Shown here one piece after another: positions 9,640 through 18,407 of a DNA stretch of 64,000 nt. The position numbers were made by a program, and so were the translations under genes. The stretch is from Hallella colorans (lineage in GTDB: Bacteria > Bacteroidota > Bacteroidia > Bacteroidales > Bacteroidaceae). The DNA is taken from the NCBI RefSeq assembly GCF_003096815.1, contig NZ_QENY01000003.1, forward strand, positions 62,001 through 126,000. Direction: 5' to 3'. Under the pieces are notes generated by a model that was given only the letters and a program-made list of their open reading frames with translations, was not told the origin of the DNA and ran no database searches. Positions within the stretch are counted from its first letter, which is position 1; each line of letters opens with the position of its first letter.

Positions 9640-10019
9640 GAAAAAGACAGGAACCTCGAAAGAAAAAATCATAGTTTTTGCATCATGTCGGGTGCATTTT
9701 CTAACAAATTGCACCCTATTTTTGTTTCAGTCGTGTTTCTTGGTTCAAAGGATATGGTGAGGAGGACGCTCAAACCATGCCTATCGCTCTGCTGTTTCGT
9801 GGTGTTGTCTTTTGCTTTTAAACGCTTTTCTACATTCGTTTTCATGATGGTTAATGTTGAAATAAGTGTGCTTGGCTGTCTTTTTTCGCTCGTTTTGTCT
9901 TGGTTGTATGGCAATTTTTCATAATTTTGTGGTATTAAACACGTTGCAATCTCGCCCAATACCAATTATGGTGATGGTGGGCTGGGATGATTTCTTATAG
10001 TGTTACATTGCAAAAACAT
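9640..10019. other. Intergenic stretch with no recognised gene
   Basis: About 380 bp between the divergent VapE-like gene and the cation efflux gene. Open frames exist on both strands, but their translations show no family features and overlap each other. The sequence is AT-rich. A near-consensus TTACATTG box about 10 bp before the downstream ATG (around 10005-10012) may serve the efflux gene. I see no 22-bp array here. Confidence 0.5.
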
Positions 10020-10967
10020 ATGAACAAAGCAGAACATAAAAAGCTGCGCGCGCGGTCGATATACCGTGTGACCATCATTGGAAGCATGTTCAACGCCATG
10101 CTGTTGGCACTCAAATTTGTAGCCGGCATAGTGGGAGGCTCGGCTGCCATGATAGCCGACGCAGTGCATTCGGCGTCAGATTTTGTTACCGACATCATCG
10201 TATTGGTTTTTGTACGACTAAGCAACAAGCCCATAGACCATGACCACGACTATGGGCATGGCAAGTATGAGACGTTAGCCACCGCTTTTATCGGGTTGGC
10301 ATTGTTGGCCGTGGGCCTGATGATATGCTTCAATGGCATCGTTAAGGTGTGGCAGGCCATACAAGGTGTACCATTGGAGACTCCGGGCTGGATAGCCTTT
10401 GTGATTGCTGTGGCAAGCGTTGTGTCCAAGGAATGGCTTTTTCAATACACCATTCGTGTGGGCAGACGAGTTGGCTCGCAATCTGTTGAGGCCAATGCGT
10501 GGCATCATCGTACCGATGCGTTTTCGTCCATTGGCACGTCTATAGGCATAGGCGGAGCCATCATTTTGGGACAGCGGTGGGCTGTGCTCGACCCATTGGC
10601 GGCCATCGTGGTGAGCTATTTCATATTGAGGGCGGCTTACGATTTGATTAAGAAGTCGGCGAGCGAGCTGTTGGAAGCCAGCCTGCCTGACGAGCTTGAA
10701 GAGCAGATTGTGGCTACCGTTAAGGCCGACCCATTGGTGAGCGACGTGCACAACTTGCGCACGCGACGCATTGGCAACAGTATTGCCATGGAGTTACACT
10801 TTCGCATGCCGGGTGCGATGACACTCTACGATGCCCATTTGCATGCCACCGAGATAGAGCGGCGATTGCACGAGCTGCTTGGCCAAGACTCGCTCATCAC
10901 GCTGCATTTCGAACCGTTGAAAGTCAACGGCAAGTATGTGCCGCCCCAAATGGAACGAAGGATCTAA
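10020..10967 (+). CDS. Cation diffusion facilitator family transporter (FieF-like)
   Basis: Inner-membrane proton-coupled exporter of divalent metals (Zn2+, Fe2+ or similar). The 315-residue protein has about six membrane segments. The metal-site HxxxD motif in TM2 is visible (AVHSASDFVTD), as is its TM5 partner (WHHRTDAFSSIGT). A HDHDYGHGKYET loop follows TM2. A cytoplasmic C-terminal domain of about 90 residues ends at EPLKVNGKYVPPQ. The start MNKAEHKKLRARS is preferred over an ATG 33 bases upstream from family N-termini. It converges with polA across a gap holding repeat-array copy 2. Confidence 0.9.
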   Translation: MNKAEHKKLRARSIYRVTIIGSMFNAMLLALKFVAGIVGGSAAMIADAVHSASDFVTDIIVLVFVRLSNKPIDHDHDYGHGKYETLATAFIGLALLAVGLMICFNGIVKVWQAIQGVPLETPGWIAFVIAVASVVSKEWLFQYTIRVGRRVGSQSVEANAWHHRTDAFSSIGTSIGIGGAIILGQRWAVLDPLAAIVVSYFILRAAYDLIKKSASELLEASLPDELEEQIVATVKADPLVSDVHNLRTRRIGNSIAMELHFRMPGAMTLYDAHLHATEIERRLHELLGQDSLITLHFEPLKVNGKYVPPQMERRI

Positions 10968-11015
10968 TGACTTGCGATGTTCTAAATAATGTTGAAATAT
11001 GCGGACAAAAGGTCT

Positions 11016-11077
11016 CTCATATTTCGTTTATTTTCAATTGAAGAGTGCTTTGCTCTCAAATACGCGAAATATGAGCG
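11016..11077. repeat. AT-rich inverted-repeat module beside array copy 2
   Basis: CTCATATTTCG (11016-11026) faces its exact complement CGAAATATGAG (11065-11075). The 21 bases at 11057-11077 are the exact reverse complement of 51117-51137, beside array copy 6, forty kilobases away. This is the best direct evidence that the module is a dispersed repeat. Confidence 0.7.
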
Positions 11078-11155
11078 TTTTAGGCAACTTGCTGTTAGCC
11101 ACCATTTTACGGAGTTTTAGCCTTTTCCCGTTCTAAAAAGCTTGATTTTTGTCTT

Positions 11156-11287
11156 GCCTTTAATGCCTATTCATGGTGTGAATAGGCATTATTCATGTTG
11201 CTATTGAGCCTTATTCGGCTTGCGTTTAAGCGTTCAACGTATGGCGAATGGATAGTTATCGCGACGCGCTGCGATAACATTCTGCGA
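11156..11287. repeat. 22-bp unit repeat array, copy 2
   Basis: Six consecutive units of exactly 22 bp start at 11156, 11178, 11200, 11222, 11244 and 11266, each beginning GC or GT. Units 1 and 2 together form a perfect inverted repeat with 13-bp arms (11161-11173 and 11179-11191). Units 5 and 6 pair through GTTATCGC and GCGATAAC. The array occupies the 591-bp gap between the convergent efflux gene and polA. The rest of the gap (11290-11558) is AT-rich and shows no gene. Confidence 0.8.
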
Positions 11288-11558
11288 GCGACAGTATATA
11301 AGTTGTATTTTCTTGCTTGTTTTCTCTGTAGAATGATTGCTTCTGAAGGTTCTGTTTTTGTGATTATTTTAGGACATATTGATAGTATGGACACCATAAA
11401 ATAAATCTACGAAGACAGCCTATCGCTTTCCTAAAAAGATGAGCGATGAGTTAGAAAAGAGATATAGATATTTCTCATGGGTAATTATATAAAGTTATAA
11501 TAATCAGCATATTGTGTATGTTTTTTGAAAACTTTGGCTGTTTGATATGTAGCGGTTT

Positions 11559-14321
11559 TCAGTGCGCCTCCAACCAGTTGTCGCCCCATCCGGCGTCGGC
11601 TATGAGCGGCACGGATAGCGGGTAGGCGTTTTGCATCTCCTCGATGACAATGCTTTGCACGCGCTCGGCTTCGTCCGGATAGACCGAGAAGTTTAGCTCA
11701 TCGTGCACTTGGAGTATCATTTTGGATTTTATATTTTCTTTTTTAAACCTGTTCCAAATGCGCGTCATGGCGAGTTTGATGATGTCTGCCTCGGAGCCTT
11801 GTATGGGGGCGTTGATGGCATTGCGCTCGTCAAAACCGCGCACGGTACCGTTTTTGGAATTGATGTTGGGCAGGTAGCGCCTCCTTCCGAACAGTGTTTC
11901 CACATATCCATGTTCTCGGGCGTAGCGCTTGGCTTGTTCCATATACTCGTGTACTTTAGGAAACGTGTCGAAATAGTCGTCTATGAGCTTGCGCGCCTCG
12001 CCGTTGGGGATGCCCATGCGCTGTGCCAAACCAAAGGCGGTGATGCCGTATATGATGCCGAAATTGGCCTGCTTGGCCTGCTTGCGCTGGCTGTCGGTGA
12101 CGGTCTCGGGAGCTATTTTCCATATTTTGGCGGCTGTGGCGCGATGTATGTCTTGCCCTTGGCGAAAAGCCTCTGTCATGTGCTCATCGCCGCTGAGGTG
12201 TGCCATGATGCGCAATTCTATCTGGCTGTAGTCCGCAGAGAAGAACTTGCATCCCGGCTCCGGGACGAAGCATTTGCGTATCTCCTTGCCATCATCGTCG
12301 CGCACGGGTATGTTTTGCAGGTTAGGATTGCTCGAGGAGAGCCGTCCCGTGGCTGTGATGGCTTGGTTGAACGAGGTGTGTATGCGGCCGGTGCGACTGT
12401 TGATGAGCTTGGGCAGGGCCTCGATGTAGGTGCTGAGCAGCTTTTTCATGCCACGATAGTTGAGGATGTCCTCGACGATGGGCGATTTGTCTTTGAGCTG
12501 TAGCAGTGTATCCTCGGATGTTACGTACTGCCCCGTGCGAGTCTTTTTGGGTTTGTCTATAATCTTCATCTTGTCAAAGAGGATCTCGCCCACCTGCTTG
12601 GGACTGTTGATGTTAAACTCACCGCCTGCCAATTCGTATGCGTGGCGCTCGTAATGGGCCATTCGAGCGGTGAACGCGCGGTTGGTTTCGTCGAGCTGCT
12701 TGGTGTCTAATCGCACGCCGGTGAGCTCCATGTCGGCCAGCACCCTGACCAATGGCATCTCAATATCCCAAAACAACGGCTCGGCTCCTACCTCTTTAAG
12801 TTTGGGTTCCAATACGTTTTTCAATCTCAAAGTGATGTCGGCGTCCTCGGCGGCGTACTCGAAAACCTCTCCCGGTTCAAGGTCGCGCATGTTCTTTTGG
12901 CCTTTTCCACCGGGACCTATAAGCTCTTCTATATGGATGGTGCGATAGTGGAGTAGGGTCTCGGCCATGTAGTCCATGTTGTGACGCTGCTCGGGCTGGA
13001 TGAGGTAGTGGGCCAGCATGGTGTCGAACATCTTGCCTTTGATGTCCACTCCGTAGCCTCGCAGCACCTCGTAGTCGTATTTGATGTTTTGTCCCACCTT
13101 GAGAATGGTGGGGTCTTCGTATAGTGGTTTGAAAATGTTGACGATTTGGATGGCTTGCGCGCGCTCCTTGGGGATGGCCACGTAAAAAGCCTCTTTTTCT
13201 TGAACGGCAAAGCTCAATCCCACCAACTCAGCGTCAATGGCGTTGGCGGAAGTGGTCTCCGTGTCTAAACTTAAAATCTTTTTTGTCCGTAAAAAGTCAT
13301 AAAGTTTGATGCAATTGTCTTGATTTTCAATGAGTTTATAGTTGTGAGGCGTGGTTTTTAGCGTCTCAAAATTTGAATTTTCGGCGTCGCCTGTCCCCTC
13401 GGTCGGATTTGGAGCGAATAAATCCAATTGTAAATTTTGATCCGTTGATGATTTTTTACTTTTGTTAATAAAGTCGTCTGCCAACTTCCTAAATTCCAAT
13501 TCGGCAAATATTTCGCGCAGTTTGGCCTCGTCGGGTGTCTTGAGTTTCATCTCGTCCAAGTCGAGCTTGATGGGTACATCTGTCTTGATGGTAGCGAGAA
13601 ACTTTGATATCTTGATATCATCGATGGCGTTTTCCACTTTCTCGCGCATCTTGCCTTTCAACCTGTCGGTGTTGGCAATGAGGTTTTCGCAGGTGCCAAA
13701 CTCCTTGATTAGTTTTGCGGCGGTTTTCTCCCCAACGCCAGGGCAGCCCGGGAAGTTGTCGGCCGAGTCGCCCATGAGAGCCAGCAGGTCCACTACTTGG
13801 CTTGCCGTCTCAACGCCATATTTATCTTTTATTTCGTTCTCGCCGATTTTCTCATATCCCCCGCCGTGTTTGGGACGGAACATGAAGACATTGGGTCGCA
13901 CCAACTGCCCATAGTCTTTGTCGGGTGTGAGCATGTAAGTTTCCATGCCTTCTTGCCCGGCTTTTAGGGCTAAGGTTCCGATGACATCGTCGGCCTCGAA
14001 CCCTTTGGCCTCCAAAATGGGTATGTGCATGGCTTGGAGTATGCTCTTGATATATGGCACGGCGGTGTTGATATCCTCGGGCGTGGCCTCTCTTTGTGCC
14101 TTGTAGGGTGGGTAAGCGTCGTGTCGGAAAGTCTTGCCACAGTCGAAAGCCACGGCGATGTGAGTGGGGCTTTGCTTTTTAATAATCTCGTTCAGGGTGT
14201 TGCAAAATCCCAATATGGGCGAGGTGTTCTGGCCTTTGTGGTTTCGGGTGGGTCGGTTTATGAAAGCGTAATACGACCGGAATATAATGGCGTAGGCGTC
14301 AAAGAGAAATAATTTGTCCAT
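11559..14321 (-). CDS. polA: DNA polymerase I
   Basis: Repair and Okazaki-fragment polymerase of 920 residues. The N-terminal 5'-3' exonuclease domain runs from MDKLFLFDAYAIIFRSYYAF through GFEADDVIGTLA and DSADNFPGCPGVGEKTA. The 3'-5' exonuclease domain keeps the LSLDTETTSANA metal site, so proofreading is probably retained. The polymerase domain has SADYSQIELRIMAHLSGDE near residue 695, RKQAKQANFGIIYG in the fingers and the catalytic QVHDELNFSV near the C-terminus. It is transcribed divergently from the polyprenyl synthase gene. Confidence 0.97.
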   Translation of the reverse strand: MDKLFLFDAYAIIFRSYYAFINRPTRNHKGQNTSPILGFCNTLNEIIKKQSPTHIAVAFDCGKTFRHDAYPPYKAQREATPEDINTAVPYIKSILQAMHIPILEAKGFEADDVIGTLALKAGQEGMETYMLTPDKDYGQLVRPNVFMFRPKHGGGYEKIGENEIKDKYGVETASQVVDLLALMGDSADNFPGCPGVGEKTAAKLIKEFGTCENLIANTDRLKGKMREKVENAIDDIKISKFLATIKTDVPIKLDLDEMKLKTPDEAKLREIFAELEFRKLADDFINKSKKSSTDQNLQLDLFAPNPTEGTGDAENSNFETLKTTPHNYKLIENQDNCIKLYDFLRTKKILSLDTETTSANAIDAELVGLSFAVQEKEAFYVAIPKERAQAIQIVNIFKPLYEDPTILKVGQNIKYDYEVLRGYGVDIKGKMFDTMLAHYLIQPEQRHNMDYMAETLLHYRTIHIEELIGPGGKGQKNMRDLEPGEVFEYAAEDADITLRLKNVLEPKLKEVGAEPLFWDIEMPLVRVLADMELTGVRLDTKQLDETNRAFTARMAHYERHAYELAGGEFNINSPKQVGEILFDKMKIIDKPKKTRTGQYVTSEDTLLQLKDKSPIVEDILNYRGMKKLLSTYIEALPKLINSRTGRIHTSFNQAITATGRLSSSNPNLQNIPVRDDDGKEIRKCFVPEPGCKFFSADYSQIELRIMAHLSGDEHMTEAFRQGQDIHRATAAKIWKIAPETVTDSQRKQAKQANFGIIYGITAFGLAQRMGIPNGEARKLIDDYFDTFPKVHEYMEQAKRYAREHGYVETLFGRRRYLPNINSKNGTVRGFDERNAINAPIQGSEADIIKLAMTRIWNRFKKENIKSKMILQVHDELNFSVYPDEAERVQSIVIEEMQNAYPLSVPLIADAGWGDNWLEAH

Positions 14322-14381
14322 GTTTATATTGATTTAAGCGTAAAATTACTAAATTTTTGCCACAATATCCGATAAAAACAG

Positions 14382-14389
14382 TAATTTTG
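14382..14389 (+). promoter_or_regulatory. -7 box for the polyprenyl synthase gene
   Basis: TAATTTTG, with a TTTG 22 bases upstream, predicts a leader of about 18 bases before the ATG at 14411. Confidence 0.6.
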
Positions 14390-14410
14390 TAACAAAATAT
14401 ACACGAGTTC

Positions 14411-15388
14411 ATGGATTATTTGTCAACCATCAAGCAACCCATCTTATCGGAGTTGAGCGATTTTGATGATTTGTTCACAAAATCGCTATCGCACCAAGAC
14501 GGCCTATTAGGGCAGGCGTTGGAACATGTTCGCCAAAGCAGTGGCAAGCGCATGCGGCCCATGTTTATACTGCTAATGGCCAAAAACTATGGCAAGGTGA
14601 ACGCCGTGACGCAGCATGCGGCGGTGGGGTTGGAACTGTTGCACACGGCCTCGTTGGTGCACGATGACGTGGTGGACGAGAGCAGGGAACGTCGTGGGCA
14701 AAGCTCGGTCAACGCTGTCTACAATAACAAAGTGGCGGTGTTGGTGGGCGATTATATCCTTTCGACGGCATTGCTGCACGTTAATTATACGCATAATCAG
14801 GAAATAGTCAACACATTGGCCGAACTGGGAAGAACGCTCTCAAATGGTGAGATATTGCAGTTGTCGAATATCCAAAACAAGGAAATTTCAGAGGCGGTTT
14901 ACTACCAAGTGATTAAGCAAAAGACCGCCGCGTTCTTCGAGGCTTGCGCATGTTTGGGTGCGATGTCTGTCGGAGCTGATAGGGCGGATATTGAGTTGGC
15001 TAAGAAATTTGGCCAAAATCTTGGTATTATCTTTCAGATACGCGACGATATCTTTGACTATTATGACAAGGAGGAGATAGGAAAGCCCACCGGAAATGAT
15101 ATGGCCGAGGGTAAATTGACGCTTCCGGCGATCTATGCCCTAAACTCAACGGCCGACGAGGCCATGCTTGCAGTGGCTCGAAAGGTGAAGGCTGGTATGG
15201 TAACAACCGATGAAATTGGACAATTGGTGGCTTTTACCAAGGCTCATGGTGGTATAGAGTATGCGGAGAAACGTATGTGGAAGTTGCATGCCGAGTCGCT
15301 CGATTTCTTGGAATCCGAGGTGGAAGACGATTCGGTGAAGAAAGGATTGAGAGCCTATCTCGATTTTGTGATAGAACGGCAAAAGTGA
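14411..15388 (+). CDS. ispB: All-trans polyprenyl diphosphate synthase
   Basis: Adds isopentenyl units to an allylic diphosphate to build the menaquinone side chain. The 325-residue protein shows the first aspartate-rich motif LVHDDVVDES and the second QIRDDIFDYYD. GKRMRPMF supplies the substrate Lys/Arg, GDYILSTAL and KTAAFFEACA are the usual helices, and GKPTGNDMAEGKLTLP is characteristic. In Bacteroidota the product is probably a long chain, but chain length cannot be read reliably from the sequence here. It ends at a strong shared terminator with deoC. Confidence 0.9.
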   Translation: MDYLSTIKQPILSELSDFDDLFTKSLSHQDGLLGQALEHVRQSSGKRMRPMFILLMAKNYGKVNAVTQHAAVGLELLHTASLVHDDVVDESRERRGQSSVNAVYNNKVAVLVGDYILSTALLHVNYTHNQEIVNTLAELGRTLSNGEILQLSNIQNKEISEAVYYQVIKQKTAAFFEACACLGAMSVGADRADIELAKKFGQNLGIIFQIRDDIFDYYDKEEIGKPTGNDMAEGKLTLPAIYALNSTADEAMLAVARKVKAGMVTTDEIGQLVAFTKAHGGIEYAEKRMWKLHAESLDFLESEVEDDSVKKGLRAYLDFVIERQK

Positions 15389-15478
15389 TTTTTTCGTGGT
15401 GATGAGTGTTTATGGCTCATCGAAAAACGCGACATGCAACTATTGTCGCAGTCCACACGTTTAGATTGTCGCATGTGA

Positions 15479-15521
15479 AAAAGCGGATATTTTATGCTAG
15501 AAGGTTAAAATATCCGCTTTT
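15479..15521. terminator. Bidirectional terminator between ispB and deoC
   Basis: A perfect 16-bp stem (15479-15494 with 15506-15521) has an 11-base loop and A/T-rich ends on both sides (AAAAGCGG to CCGCTTTT). It sits between two convergent genes. Confidence 0.8.
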
Positions 15522-15619
15522 GTTGGTATATGCCAATAGGCGTTGAAAATTGTTTCTATGGGCTGCTTATGTATTTTTTGCGTTATGCTTATAATGTTTT
15601 CAACGCATGGAATGGTGGT

Positions 15620-16591
15620 TTAGAAGAACTTGACTTGCCGGCCCAGAATTTCGCTTAGCAGCATGTTGGTAAGTCTGCTCGTGCCGAGGCGAAACCACTG
15701 ATTGGTGAGCCATTTCTCGCCGAGCACCTCTTTGACGATGGTGTAGAATGTCACGGCGTCCATCACGGAGTTAATGCCGCCCGCTGGTTTCAAGCCTATC
15801 TGTATGCCTGTTTCGTCGTAGTACTCCTTGATGGCTTGGCACATGATGTAAACGTCTTGCGCTGTGGCACCGCCTTTGTCCTTGCCTGTGGACGTTTTAA
15901 TGTAGTCGGCGCCTGCGTACATGGAGAGAATAGCCGCTTTTTTCACGTTAGAAAGGGTGCCCAAGAGGCAGTTTTCGAGTATGACTTTCATGGGAACGTT
16001 GCCGCATGTCTGTTTCAACTCGTTGATATCCTCGCACAAGCCCTCGTAGTCTCCGCAAAGAAACTTGCCCACTGGCATCACGATGTCCACGTTTGTGGCT
16101 CCGTCTTTGATGGCCAGCGCGGTCTCTGCCACCTTGACCTCAAGGAACGTTTGCGAGGAAGGGAACGCTCCCGAAACCACGGCGATGTCTACTCCGTCTA
16201 CTTCCAGGGTGTCTTTCACCACCTCGGCGAAGTTGGGGTACACGCAGATGGTGGCCACGTGGGGTAGGTCGGGGTACGCGGTGTCAAACTGGTTGACTTT
16301 CTCTACCATGGCCATGATGTTTACATCATTGTCCGACGCGCTTAGCGAGGTGAGCTCCACGCTGCCCAAGAGAAATTTCTTAACCTCGGCGGTGTCGTTC
16401 TCGGGCACTTTCTCAACGATGATTTTTTTCAACGCCTTGCCTATTTCGGCCTCGTCAACGTCACAGTTGTATTTCTCGAGCGCTTGCTCGTACTTGCTCT
16501 TTTTTTGTGTTTCGTCCGCGCGACTTGCGTTCACTTGAGCTTTGATGCCACCATTTTTTTTGGTGGGCTGGATGTCTTTGGTGTATGCCAT
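15620..16591 (-). CDS. deoC: Deoxyribose-phosphate aldolase
   Basis: Class I aldolase that cleaves 2-deoxyribose 5-phosphate to glyceraldehyde 3-phosphate and acetaldehyde in deoxynucleoside salvage. The 323-residue protein carries the Schiff-base lysine motif YIKTSTGKDKGGAT and the second lysine region IGLKPAGGINS. NVDIVMPVGKFLCGD and VPMKVILENCLL line the barrel. The N-terminal 60 residues (lysine-rich) extend beyond the short E. coli enzyme, which is usual in Bacteroidota. It is the last gene of the minus-strand block headed by mnmG; 156 bp separate it from the MazG-like gene. Confidence 0.93.
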   Translation of the reverse strand: MAYTKDIQPTKKNGGIKAQVNASRADETQKKSKYEQALEKYNCDVDEAEIGKALKKIIVEKVPENDTAEVKKFLLGSVELTSLSASDNDVNIMAMVEKVNQFDTAYPDLPHVATICVYPNFAEVVKDTLEVDGVDIAVVSGAFPSSQTFLEVKVAETALAIKDGATNVDIVMPVGKFLCGDYEGLCEDINELKQTCGNVPMKVILENCLLGTLSNVKKAAILSMYAGADYIKTSTGKDKGGATAQDVYIMCQAIKEYYDETGIQIGLKPAGGINSVMDAVTFYTIVKEVLGEKWLTNQWFRLGTSRLTNMLLSEILGRQVKFF

Positions 16592-16747
16592 GTCGTTTAT
16601 TGTTTAATCGATTGGTTTTATTCGTGATAAGATATAGTGTTTGCCCTTTGCTGATAAGGTGCATGCATGTGCCAGGGGCTGTGGTTGATGTTTTGGGCGA
16701 TGGTGATGTGCGCCATATTCCGTGACGTGCGCTCCGCTGGCTTGGCG

Positions 16748-17074
16748 TCAGGCTTTGAGTTTGGGATTGCTCTTGTGCCTGTTGGCGTCGCGCAAGGTTT
16801 TCTTCTCGACGCTTTTCCTGAACTCTTGTGTAAGGTCTACGCCCGTTTGGTTGGCAAGGCAGCACAGCACCCAAAGTATGTCCGCCATCTCCTCGCCCAA
16901 GTTGTCTTTCTCACCGGCTTTAAAGCTCTGGTCTCCGTATTTTCGGGCCATTACGCGCGCCAGCTCGCCCACTTCCTCGGTCAAGACGGCCATGTTTGTC
17001 AGTTCGCTGAAATATCTCACGCCAAAGGTTTTGACCCATTGGTCCACGGTTTTTTGCGCTTCTTGTATAGTCAT
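16748..17074 (-). CDS. MazG-like nucleotide pyrophosphohydrolase
   Basis: Small all-alpha NTP pyrophosphohydrolase of the MazG/RS21-C6 type, 108 residues, which likely hydrolyses non-canonical nucleoside triphosphates. The metal-binding acidic motifs are visible as LTEEVGELARV and LGEEMADILWVL (the EExxE and ExxD pair). It lies 15 bp after the small membrane protein gene and two genes after dtd. From memory, the dtd-mazG-deoC neighbourhood recurs in Bacteroidales. The native substrate is not known. Confidence 0.88.
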   Translation of the reverse strand: MTIQEAQKTVDQWVKTFGVRYFSELTNMAVLTEEVGELARVMARKYGDQSFKAGEKDNLGEEMADILWVLCCLANQTGVDLTQEFRKSVEKKTLRDANRHKSNPKLKA

Positions 17075-17089
17075 TTTTAGCGGTGCGGT

Positions 17090-17281
17090 TTACGGGTTTC
17101 TTTTATTGTGGATATATTCTAATTTTTTAAACAGCATGAATCCGCCCGCGGCAAATACGGACGTGACAAGATGTCCCCACCAATCCACTTTTACTCCATT
17201 GGCCAAATCTAATGCTGTCAGGCAAAGAAAGAGCACGATCATGAATGTTATAGTAGCTATTTTTAAATTGTTCGTTTTCAT
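17090..17281 (-). CDS. Small membrane protein, unknown function
   Basis: A 63-residue protein from MKTNNLKIATITF, with two hydrophobic stretches (about residues 9-27 and 35-50) and a basic C-terminus (YIHNKRNP). Its ATG overlaps the stop of dtd as ATGA (17278-17281), which suggests translational coupling; an upstream ATG inside dtd is therefore disfavoured. It stands between dtd and the MazG-like gene, two housecleaning enzymes. I do not recognise the family. Confidence 0.7.
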   Translation of the reverse strand: MKTNNLKIATITFMIVLFLCLTALDLANGVKVDWWGHLVTSVFAAGGFMLFKKLEYIHNKRNP

Positions 17282-17730
17282 TCTTTGTTCTTTGAGTCTA
17301 TGCAAATAGTAACGGGGCCATCGTTAATGAGCTGCACTTTCATGTCGGCGCCAAACTCACCGGTGCCAATCGGTTTGCCCAACTCCCGTGCAAGGGCTTG
17401 GCAAAAATACTCGTAGAGCGGGATGGAGATGTCGTGTGGCGCCGCCTTTATCCAACTTGGGCGGTTGCCCTTTTTTGTGCTCGCCATGAGCGTGAATTGC
17501 GAAACCACGATGATGTCGCCGTCTACGTCCCTGACGCTGAGGTTCATCACGCCGTCAGGGTCGTCAAACACGCGCAGGGAGCAGGTCTTTTTGACGAGCC
17601 AGTTGGCATCTTCCTTTGTGTCATCGCTGCCTATCCCTAACAAGACAACGTAGCCTTGGCCAATGGCAGATTTGGTCTTACCCGCTATGGTGACTGACGC
17701 TTGGCTCACTCGCTGGATGACAATTCGCAT
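17278..17730 (-). CDS. dtd: D-aminoacyl-tRNA deacylase
   Basis: Hydrolyses D-aminoacyl-tRNAs (and Gly-tRNA(Ala)) to keep D-residues out of proteins. It has 150 residues, the usual length. Catalytic motifs are VVSQFTLMAST and LINDGPVTICID (the family's SQFTL and NxGP motifs). The N-terminus MRIVIQRVSQASV is typical. It overlaps the following small membrane-protein gene by four bases. Upstream, a 677-bp gap with a repeat array separates it from uvrC, so the operon may be interrupted or have a long internal spacer. Confidence 0.95.
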   Translation of the reverse strand: MRIVIQRVSQASVTIAGKTKSAIGQGYVVLLGIGSDDTKEDANWLVKKTCSLRVFDDPDGVMNLSVRDVDGDIIVVSQFTLMASTKKGNRPSWIKAAPHDISIPLYEYFCQALARELGKPIGTGEFGADMKVQLINDGPVTICIDSKNKE

Positions 17731-18007
17731 GATATACGTTAATGTTGGTGTTGTTATTTGACATCACAAAGATAGCAAAAAGATGATATTTACGCAATGA
17801 TTGGCTTATTATTTTTGTTTTATCAAGTCTGTTTTCAATTTTGTATTTGCGTTTCTTTGCCATTTTATCATTTTTTGGGTACTCTTTTCATGATGAAAAT
17901 CACGTTATTTTTCATGGTGTTGATAGCTTGAATGATAAGACGGCGCCATGTTACCTTGTTTGATTTCGCCGCTTTTTATGTATGTGAAAATATTTGACAT
18001 GTTGCCA

Positions 18008-18062
18008 TTTGTAGTTCGCTTATTTACGTACTGCCACACCTTTGTTTGCAAATAAGCTCTAT
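18008..18062. repeat. AT-rich inverted-repeat module beside array copy 3
   Basis: A diverged module with TTCGCTTATTTACG on one side and TTTGCAAATAAGC on the other, about 85 bp from array copy 3. It resembles the clearer modules near 11.05 and 51.15 kb. Confidence 0.45.
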
Positions 18063-18147
18063 ATACAAAAGTTTTGTAAGTTGTTGTGTGTTAGATTGTT
18101 GTACTGTTTCTTGCTTGTTCCCTAATTTTTTGTTTAATATTTGATCT

Positions 18148-18256
18148 GCGTTTAGTGCTTAATCGCATGTCGATTAGACGCTAAACGCAATCCGATTGCT
18201 GTCTAATTACTTTGTGTTTAGGCCTTTAATGTAGGATGAATAGATACTAATGGGAG
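18148..18256. repeat. 22-bp unit repeat array, copy 3
   Basis: Five units of 21-22 bp start at 18148, 18169, 18191, 18213 and 18235. Units 1 and 2 form a long hairpin of 19-base arms (18147-18165 and 18171-18189) with three wobble-type mismatches. The array lies in the 677-bp gap between uvrC and dtd. The remainder of this gap is AT-rich and has no convincing gene. Confidence 0.72.
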
Positions 18257-18407
18257 AGAGTGCCGTTTTTTATGGTTGCAAGATGGAGAGTTTGTCGTTT
18301 AGAAACGCCAATTTTTAGCTGTAGATTACTGTTTGGAAACGTACCTTTTTTTGTGATTAAAATTAGACAAATACTATGATTAAGTGCAATCGCCCGGCCA
18401 TGGCTTG

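Noticed and set aside
9628..9965. Overlapping open frames on both strands between the VapE-like and efflux genes
   Set aside because: No recognisable domains or family N-termini; translations overlap each other in antisense, as expected of chance frames.
16461..16874. Minus-strand 137-codon frame between deoC and the MazG-like gene
   Set aside because: Overlaps both genes in another frame; low-complexity Gln/Ser-rich translation.
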